Positions 55,736-64,000 of a stretch of DNA of 64,000 bases are shown in pieces. The stretch is from positions 294,376 through 358,375 of the forward strand of contig VZQC01005707.1 in the NCBI GenBank assembly GCA_009823505.1, read 5' to 3'. Made by a program: the position numbers and the translations under genes. The stretch's first letter is position 1. The number at the start of each line of letters is the position of its first letter. The notes beneath the pieces were generated by a model that saw only the letters and a program-made list of their open reading frames with translations, was not told where the DNA came from and ran no database searches. Source of the DNA: Rhizomys pruinosus (lineage: Eukaryota; Chordata; Mammalia; Rodentia; Spalacidae).

Positions 55736-56349
55736 TTTAGGGTGCAAACTGTAGACCACAAAGCTCTTGGCACAGCTCCTAGACTCTCCAGGAGGTTCCA
55801 GCTCTGGCCCAGGTGCATCTCGCTGTGCCTGGTGCTCAGAGTGCTGGCTAGGAGGCTGTCAAGCATGAAAGCATTCAGTTGTTTCACTGTCCGTATGCCT
55901 GGATTCTATGGAGAGAGTTGCCTGTGGGCAGCAGTATGCATGTGGACTCTGCCTACTGGGACGCAGTGGACGCTGGGCAAAGAGAAGATGCCTGGGCTGA
56001 ATGAGTGGCACAAAGGGTATGTGGATTGCAGTCTGGGGCAGTAGATTATTGCGAGTATGCCTCTGGGCAGGAACACTTCTCTTTACCTTTTAAGTTCCTA
56101 CGTGGACGGCATTCAGTAAGATTCACCGTCCTGGCCTCTGCCCACATTTCACTTTTCGGAGAGAAGACATGTCCTTCTGGTGGTAGTCAGCCTGTCTGAG
56201 ACTAATGCCTTATTTTCTTTCAGCCATGGCTCCCTAGCCTGTCTGTTGGAACGAGCACTCCAGGTACCCTTTGTACCAGCTTTGTAAAATCCAAATTGTT
56301 GTCTAGTCTTTTTACCTGTATCAAAAGCTCTAAAAGCATGAATTCTAAT
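55736..56349. other. Unique sequence
   Basis: A 100-codon plus frame at 55742-56044 lies just after the MIR and has no recognisable domain; a chance frame is the simplest reading. Confidence 0.45.
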
Positions 56350-56470
56350 TGTTGTTTTTATTTTAATAGGGTCTCATTATGTTGCCTAAGCTATCTTTGA
56401 ATTCAGAATCCTCCTGCCTCAGATTCCCAAATTCTCGGATTACAGGCTTGTGCCTTCAGACCTGGTACCA
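56350..56470 (-). mobile_element. Old B1-like SINE
   Basis: Reversed: ttttaatagggtctcattat, gttgcctaagctatctttga, cctcctgcctcagattccca, cggattacaggcttgtgcc. An early-type 7SL-derived copy. Confidence 0.72.
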
Positions 56471-57148
56471 GCCTAACTTTTAGCAGCATGAAAACTGATA
56501 GCTTTCAATCTCTATCTGCCTGACTCCCATATCTGTGTGGATTGTCTCTGAATTTACAACAAGAAAAAAGGTACATTGCTAATCCTGAACCTCAAACACA
56601 ATGGATCAGTCATAAACTGGTACCTAATGTTGCATGCTAGGTGCTGGAGCAAAGAACTGCAGAGTCAGTGTTCTAGTCCGTTCTCCCATTTCTATACTTA
56701 CCCACTTGTACGTGCTTGCCATCCAGTGAGAACTAGGACTCTGACACTGTATTTTCCCTGTTGACTATGTTTGGATACTTTATTTCTCTTTGTATTGAGA
56801 ATGCTGAGTTGGACTGTGTACTGACTATTTTGACAAGTGTGTGTGTATATGAGTGCTGGGGTCTATCTGTTATCTGTTATCTATTGGCACAATGATATGT
56901 GAAAAATGGCATAGAATCTTAATGCACTCAGCTTTGTCCTGTCAGGAGTCACCTGGGAACTGCTGGGATTGGCTGTGTGGCTGTGTGAACTTGTTTGGGC
57001 TCATTCACGTGTCTTGGTTTGGGTGGTATTGGCTGGCACAACATGGCCTCAGTGTGGGTCACTGGGTGACTCTGCCTTACTCTATGGGTCTCTCATTCTT
57101 TAGCAATCTCACTGGAGCATGGTCTTATGACAATGAAGAGTTAAATAA
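56471..57148. other. Unique sequence
   Basis: No gene recognised. The 107-codon frame at 56853-57176 runs into the next SINE. Confidence 0.5.
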
Positions 57149-57364
57149 GGGGCTGGAGAGTTGGCTTAGTGGTTAAGAGCACTGGCTGCTTTTGTAGAGG
57201 ACCCGGGTTCAGTTCCTAGCACTTACATAGCAGGTAACAACTAACTGTAACTCCAGTTCCAGGGGATCTATTTCCCTCTTCTGACCTCTTTGGGCATCAC
57301 AAGGGTGCACTTACATGAATGTAAGTCAATACACTTATACATATAAAAAAATTAAACTAAAGAA
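57149..57364 (+). mobile_element. Older B3-like SINE
   Basis: Plus-strand: ggggctggagagttggctta, ggacccgggttcagttccta, gtaactccagttccagggga, ttctgacctctttgggcatc, tail with atataaaaaaattaaac. Single module. Confidence 0.9.
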
Positions 57365-58400
57365 GTGTTGAGTAAATGGGAACATGTAGGCATTTGTGGT
57401 CGAGCTTCAGACCTGACCCGTCAGATTATATTGGCTAATGTGAGTGACATGGTTTGGGGAATGTCTTATAATCGTGGTAGGAATGAAGCTATTCTACAGA
57501 GATACTTGTGCCTCTACCTTTTGCTGTAAGACTATAGAGGCAATGGACAAGAAATTGGGATTTCCCTAGGTCGCTCATACTGAGAGAAGGAAAAGGCAGG
57601 GGCCCTAGTACCAGCTAGAAGAGGAAGGAACTTGTGTTGGGAATGAGATTTGGCACAGTGCTGACAGCTCGTGAGACCACCTTGCCAGAGAGCTGAGCCA
57701 GAGACAAGGACGGCGGGCAGGGCCTGACCTCGACCAGGACTGCTTAGTGGTGCCATGCCCTTTGCTCTCTATTTAAACCTAAATCTCAGTTCAAAACCAT
57801 GAAGACCGGCTGGTGGGGTCATGAGTCAGGAGTCAGGGGATGGAGGATGGGGGTGGAGGAGGGTCACTGGATTTCTTTGTTTTTCTTCCCCGTGTGGCCA
57901 CATTAAACAAATATTTTCTGATTTGCACTACTACTGGCCTGATTAACTGGCCTACTGAAGACTGGCTTCCCAGGGCGGCCAGTCTCTGAACCTGACAAGT
58001 TGGGTAACAATCTCTTCCTAGATGCCTCCAGGGAAGAAACCCCAAAGTCCAAAACACATGGAACCATGGGACTCAGAGCAATCCACGCTCACACAGGCAT
58101 CCAGGAGCTCCTCAGCAGGCTACCTGGATGCAAGGTTATCCATATCCCACCTGGCCAGGGCTGCTGTCACCCAAGGGGCATAGCTGGGCCCTGCTCTTGT
58201 GTTTGGGCGGTGTTCATTCTGACGGGTCAGTGCCTGAGCTGTGCTGCTTGTGAGACTTTAGGAATGTCATTCCACGCACTTAGTCTTACAAGTTCTAGTG
58301 TCCCTTCTTTCCTGTCTAGAGACTCTGGCCTCACTTTCTTGGCATGGTCCCTGCAGTTAGTGATGACGCCTGCCTCACTCCTCTCCTGGGATTTCTAGAC

Positions 58401-58447
<47 letters not shown>

Positions 58448-59664
58448 ACATCTTCCTGTCCAGCAACTGACCTAGGTCTTTGCTGGACGTTGTTTCCAAG
58501 CATTGGGTTCTCCCTGCACAGAAGGCCTACCCAGCCTCCCTTTTGCCTCTCACCCATCCACATCTGTCAAGGTGTGGAGTTGGCATGCTGTCTTTCAGGA
58601 GTCCAACCTTCGCTCATCCCTAGCTGGGTGGGGTGAAGCTGGTTTCTGCTCCCTGTGCTCCCTCTCATCACAGCACCTGCCATGTTGACGTCGAGTTGCC
58701 TCCTTGAACTTTTGCCTCTGGCTCCAGACTCTTTGGGGCTCAGTCTTATTTAGATCTATACTTGAAGTGGCCCGGCAGGGCCCGGAATGCTACAAGTATT
58801 CTCTAAATGGTTTTGGTTAAATGAAAATGGGTATTGGCGCGACTCCCAGTCCATTTACAGTGGAGCACAAACTGCTCCTGCTTTCTCCCTCCTTCCCCCC
58901 CAACTGACTCCCAGTTCTCTCCCATGCCTCACAAACATGCACGTACCCAAAGGTTCATCTAGGGGACTAAGTAAAGTAGTTGAAAGTTTCTGCTTTGATG
59001 TTTTTATTTCAGGAAGCTACTTGAACAGAGGGTAATTACTGCTGTTAATAGCACTGATTTCCCCTATAATCTTGTTACATGTCCCAATTCATTTTAATGT
59101 CAGAGCAGCTGTCTTTAAAGCAGTCTGGAGCAGGCCCTGGGGCAGGGCTTCCTGAAGCATACTCTTTGGTCTTATTACTCCAGTACTGGGGTGGGGGGGG
59201 CACCATCTGAGAGAGAAACTGAGGATGATGGGCAGGATGGGGCTCTCTCCCTTCCTCCAGTCTTTAGAACACAGAACTTCCAGGTACTTTGCAACAGTAA
59301 GTCCCCTGTGCTGGTGCAGGGGAGGTGGTCCGGGTTTCTGATCTCACCATCTCTGCTGCTCACTGCCAGAGTGCTCCAGACATAGGGCCATAGCTCCGTT
59401 CTCTTATTTCTCCTGGCAGTTGACAACCTGGGGAAACTGGCAGTCACATCAGTGCCTTCCAGCCTTTCAGAGCTCTTTCCCCCTAGAGCTCTTGTTTTCC
59501 AGGAGGAAATGAGGTCTTGTCAGATGGTTTCACTTTAAAGCTAAACACAGGTTCCATGCCCAGGGCATTTGCTAAATATTTACTGAGTCTGTAGCTGCTG
59601 GGTGTCTATTCTGCACTTGCGCATGCTCCTTTCCATTTTCTTGGTCTGGGTTTTGCCCTAGAGT
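57365..59664. other. Unique, fairly GC-rich sequence, about 2.3 kb
   Basis: No young repeat apart from the TG tract at 58403-58446. Several short frames (58000-58398 plus, 57532-57756 minus, 59175-59447 minus) have no recognisable domain. This is one of the better places to look for an undetected exon, but nothing supports a specific call. Confidence 0.45.
58403..58446. repeat. (TG)n microsatellite
   Basis: About 44 bp of perfect TG repeat. Confidence 0.97.
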
Positions 59665-59830
59665 ATGTTTTAGTTAAAAGCATTGGTTCTGTAACCAGCC
59701 TAACCCAGGCCCAGTCCCTTCTTGGCCACCCACTAGGCTCCGTGACCTCTGAAAAGAAGATTCTTTTTGGCATCTCTGAGTTTTAGATTTTACTTGTAAG
59801 ATTTGCACGGTTGACCTGAGGACTTGGCAA
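59665..59830 (+). mobile_element. MIR fragment
   Basis: tagttaaaagcattggttct, gtaaccagcctaacccaggc, ttggccacccactaggctcc, gtgacctctgaaaag follow the 5' half of MIR. Confidence 0.6.
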
Positions 59831-61229
59831 GGTAACTGGGGGGCACAGAGGTGGTAACTGCTCCTGATCCTTATTTTACTGGTGGTCTTAGTGGGAGAAT
59901 CTCAGCCTTTCATTAAATGCACCTGGTTGAAAATTCAATTTCAAAAAATTTAATGGGGTGGGAATAATGACCTTGTACAAACAATGTATTTCAACTAAAG
60001 TGCATCTTTCCCAAATCACAAAGGTTCCAAGGTCACCTGCTAGGCAGTGGCTCAGCCCATGTGGGAGAGAAAGGGATACCTTTGGATCTTTCCCTCTAGT
60101 TCGTCGAACCTACTTAACAGCTGTTTTCAATATGCTGGTGATTTAGGAAAACAGTCAAGAATAATACCTTGGAAAGTTTAGTCCCACAGCTATGAAAAGA
60201 CCTGCAGGAAGAGAGAGGGGTTGTCTTTAATCGGGTCATTTCATTTGATCCATGGCGGGTTTTATTTTATTTTTAAATGAAATAAACCTCAAGAAAAATT
60301 ATTGTTCAACACACATTTTATACACACTTTCTGGCTTAAAAAGGGCTGGTTCCATAATCTGAGCAAATATAAAATATATAAAACAACAAACGGAAACATA
60401 TGCCACCTAACCCCACACAAGTTCTCCTGAAACTAAAAGTATTTTCAGGAACTATTACAGCATTCCCAAGCTGTGTGAGGTAGTTGGAGCAGGACATGGA
60501 GAACATCTTTCCTTTTTTCACATAAGATTGTTACATTCTGGAATACAAATAGAAAAAAAATAACAAGCCAACTTACTTGGCTATCCATTCTTTTATCTGC
60601 AAGTCTTTTTCCTCATTGTGAGACTCTGTGGAGCAATTGGTGGAAAAAAAGCTTTGGAATCAAAGTTCAAAACAATGCCATAGATTCCTAAGGTCATAAG
60701 GATGCTGATTAATTATTCACACCTTACTTGTAAGTTCTGAACCAATTGCAAAAGAGATACCCAAAACATAGGTAGATGGAGGCAAAAGTTAGGGCTTCCC
60801 TGCTGGGAGCAATGCACTGGGTGGTAAGGCTTGAGCCTAAGGACAAGGAGACTTATTCTCCAGAATTTTGGATACTTATTAAAAGGAGAAGTTATGAATC
60901 CATAGAATGAATAAATGCTTATAGGATCAATTCAAGAAAAATCATTGTCCCCCAGTCATCTGGCTCAATAGCAAAGACCAAAAGCCAAGGTTCTTAATTC
61001 CCCTAACCAAAAACACGGGCAGGTAAAAGTCAGACTCTGATTGCTCATCCATGAAATGAATTGTTCTTCCTTCATTAAGAGGAATTGAGTATCGTGTGGA
61101 GAAGATGGACTATTAGTTGAAGGATGGTAGACAGTTTTCTTAGCAAACATATGGGGAGGAAAAAGGAAATGTAACATTGAGTATTACTAGGATTTAAATG
61201 TAGCCCTTAAACTTCACATTTTGGCAACT
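59831..61229. other. Unique sequence
   Basis: A/T-rich unique DNA; no gene or repeat recognised. Confidence 0.5.
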
Positions 61230-61618
61230 TGTAGTTTGGATAAGTTTGAGTATGTGTCCTGAAGATTCATATGTTGGGAGCTGAGTCTCCAGAGTGACAG
61301 TGTTGGAAGTGGCAGACTTTAAGAGATGGGGTGTGGGGGGCTAATTAGGTTATAGGATTCCTTGGAAGGGATAACAAAGGTATCTCTGAACCCTAGTTGG
61401 TTATTATATCCTGACTCTCCCTGGTTTCCTGTCTTCTCATTGATTCTCCCTTTCAAAATACTTTGATTACAATGCCCTGCACCATATTGTCAAGGGGGAC
61501 CTCATTAGAGACCTAACAGAGAGGGCTGCTTTTCTTAGACTTCAGCCTCCCAAAGAGTGAGCTAACAAATCTTTTTCTATATGTTGTACAGCCTCAAGCA
61601 TTTTGTTATGTTGGTGGC
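61230..61618 (+). mobile_element. MaLR solo LTR
   Basis: tgtagtttggataagtttga, cctgaagattcatatgttgg, cagtgttggaagtggcagac, gtttcctgtcttctcattga, ttgttatgttggtggcac: plus-strand MaLR order. Diverged. Confidence 0.7.
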
Positions 61619-62905
61619 ACTGGGAGCTAAGCATTTTGGACTTGGTCTTGAGAAAATCGCTTCACTAAGAGATGAATCCACTCATGGACAATTAATGGAA
61701 TAAACAATTTTATTATAAAATCAAGCTCTTTCTAGGATACTTACTCTACCCTTCCACATGATTGTAATACCCTCAGATAAATGCCACATAGTGATAGTCA
61801 AATTAAGAGTAGTTTAATTACTAATAGCAGGCAGTCAAGAGGGGCTATCTCTAGAAAGAACTCTCAAGCCGAGGAGAAGCAGAATAGGGTTTAGAAAGCT
61901 TAAAACCATAATTACATCATGCCAAGGGCTAAGTGAATAACCACAGTTATCATAGTTACACCAGACCAGGGGTAGGCTAGTTAACAAAGAGGTCTTCAGT
62001 TAGCAAAAAGTTTCTAAGTTTCAGTTAGGAAAAAGAAGTTTCTTGGAGTTGTAGAAAGAATAGACTCCATGGAGATGCAGGGTACCTGGGAGAGGGCATT
62101 CTATCTGCCAAGTTGAAAGTTTCTCAGTATAGTAGAAACTGTGTACCCCCTGAAATGTAGGTGCAGCCTTTATGAGACCCATTTTGCCTGGCTGATTACA
62201 GTTAGATTGTACAGGGGGTGGGGTGAGGTAACATAAGGTGAAAAGCAGCCAAACCAAAATGGAGTTACTTTTTCCCTCTCAGAGAGGCTCTCTGCCATGT
62301 TATGATGCCTCCTGCTCTTTGACTTCCTGGCTCTATATCATAGGATAGATGACTTTGTATTTCTTAAAACAAAAACAAAAAAAACTGCTTAGTCCGTGAT
62401 AGTAAGCTACCATATCCTAACACTAACCACCAAAATTGAGCATGGGACTCACATTTTAAGGACTCAACCCTATAAGACTGCCTTTATTTCAGATGCTTGA
62501 TTTAGCCCAGGATCCCAGGATAACTACATTTCTGTCCCTGCTTTAAGGTCTGATAATTAAATAAAACAATTCACAGAACGTAGAAAAAATGTCACACTTC
62601 ACTGCTTCCATTTAATTATAAGGCATAGTATTCAAGAATGTCAATTAAAAGAGATGCAAAGGGCAAAGCACATGATGGGATGGCTTCTCTAGGTACACAG
62701 CAACCTGGCACAGGAATATGTTCACCAACTCTGAGGCTCCTCAGATCTTGTTCTAGAGTGTCTATTTAGCCTTTGTTATGTATGCATGATGGATGAAATT
62801 ATTGGCCATTGGTGACTGAAATCAGTCTCTAGTCCCAAAGGTTGGGGATGTGGCTGAAAATTTAATTCCAAGTTTTATATCTATACCATCTATACCTGCA
62901 TATAT
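61619..62905. other. Unassigned sequence, possible old LTR
   Basis: Unique at the level I can judge. Around 62030-62240 two related segments (agttgtagaaagaatagact, gtatagtagaaactgtgtac) give an internal repeat in the minus-strand frame: GVHSFYYTEKL and GVYSFYNSKKL. It may be a decayed retroviral LTR; I cannot name it. Confidence 0.4.
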
Positions 62906-62906
62906 C

Positions 62907-62951
<45 letters not shown>

Positions 62952-62970
62952 ATCTATCTATCTATCTATA
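62906..62970. repeat. (CTAT)n microsatellite
   Basis: About 65 bp of ctat repeat with one catc interruption. Confidence 0.97.
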
Positions 62971-64000
62971 TTTCTACCTACTTACCATCTATCATGAACA
63001 TATCTAATATACATAGTACCATACTGAATACCCATCAGGTTCTGTAGTCTTCATTTTGAGTATTAAGTAGTTTAGGGCATAAAATATGTTTTTATGAACA
63101 TTAATAATTTTCTTCCAATTGGTTGAATTTGGATGCTCTTCATTCTCTAACTTGTATCTATGAAGATTTCATTTAATAAAATCCAATAATGGAATTTTTG
63201 TTTGGAGAGACTTCCTTCTCGACCTGACAATTTGAAAGTGAGGGAACTCCTACCAGATGAAGCTTAATAAGTATAAAAATACAGAGAGGATGATCTCATC
63301 TGTCACCATGCCCATCACACTGATAGCTTTTCAACTAAAACTGAAGAAAGTTCTCATCTTTGTGGCTTTCTCTGTACTCTGGGAAATGAATGCCTTTGAA
63401 TTACATATCAAAATTACACAGAACAAAGATATATGGATATATTAACATTAAAAGTGTCTGTGTCCAGAATGAAGGGCAATTGGTAAACATAGGAAATAAA
63501 TATTTTGTAAATTAAAATAGAAAAAATCAGTGCATGTCATTTGGAAAACTCAGAACTCAGAATAGCAGAAATATATAAAATAAGTGAATTATATTATGAA
63601 ATCCTTTGATAGAAATCTAAGAACCTGGGTTAAGAACAAATCATCTTAAGATTCTTGCCAACATTCACTATTTATTTACTTATTTAACAAATATTCAAGA
63701 AATTTGAAATTTTTTGTTGTTTTTTAATTAATTTTTTTTATCAAATCAAGACCCTCCCCCATCCCCCCACCCCACTAGAGCTCATGCATTTTGCCAAACA
63801 AGCTTTTCATCTCTTTCTCAGTCTTTCTCAAAATTCTCCATGTGGAAGTTGACTGTTTTGAGCAGAAGTTCACTGTTTCAGTCAGTTCTTTGATGCAGTC
63901 CTTTTTGTTGTTGTTGTTGTTTCCAATATGCATCACTCCCAACTGCTTTGGACAAAAGCTCAAGGGGCCTTGCACAAGAAATACTTACAATTAGGTAATT
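62971..64000. other. A/T-rich unique sequence to window end
   Basis: No gene recognised. A T-rich then C-rich stretch (63700-63775) followed by unique DNA could be the reversed 3' tail of an old L1, but too little is present to call. Confidence 0.4.

Overview
This window looks like intergenic or intronic DNA from a muroid rodent nuclear genome. The evidence is the repeat content: 7SL-derived B1 SINEs, tRNA-derived SINEs of the B2/B3 superfamily, rodent-type L1 LINEs, MaLR and ERVL (MT2/MLT2-like) solo LTRs, old MIR and L2 fragments, one MER2-like DNA transposon and many microsatellites. The youngest SINEs are B3-like rather than the B2_Mm type that dominates house mouse, and the B1 copies also depart from mouse consensus. 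A non-murine muroid such as a spalacid or cricetid is therefore plausible, but the species cannot be fixed from sequence alone.

I found no protein-coding gene, rRNA or single-copy tRNA gene that I can support. The open frames are explained by SINE and LINE bodies, microsatellites or chance. The only recognisable coding relics are broken L1 ORF2 fragments near 26.8-28.9 kb and 48.2-49.3 kb.

Layout. 0-0.34 kb: the edge of a minisatellite with 37- and 31-bp units. 0.6-9.1 kb: SINEs, an assembly gap that cuts a SINE, and an ERVL and a MaLR LTR. 9.3-16.8 kb: old L1 pieces, a MaLR LTR, a 0.5-kb TATC array and a MER2 fragment. 16.8-23 kb: mostly unique DNA, including two SINEs that share one target site. 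23.1-29.0 kb: two adjacent minus-strand L1s with SINE insertions. 29.5-32.3 kb: unique DNA. 32.3-35.0 kb: deep nesting (SINE in an ERVL LTR; SINE in a young L1 in an older L1). 35-38.9 kb: MaLR and MT2-like LTRs. 39.0-41.9 kb: a block present twice, separated by about 0.3 kb and a single N, which looks like an assembly artefact. 42-50.5 kb: SINEs, a LTR inside another LTR, an inverted SINE pair and a young 5'-truncated L1. 50.5-64 kb: mostly old or unique sequence with L2, MIR and MaLR remnants.

The most informative signals are a young SINE subfamily carrying a 17-bp internal tandem duplication, a young L1 lineage whose 3' UTR is only about 100 nt, many intact target-site duplications that order the insertions, and the suspect duplicated block. 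I did not find a novel multi-gene biological system here.
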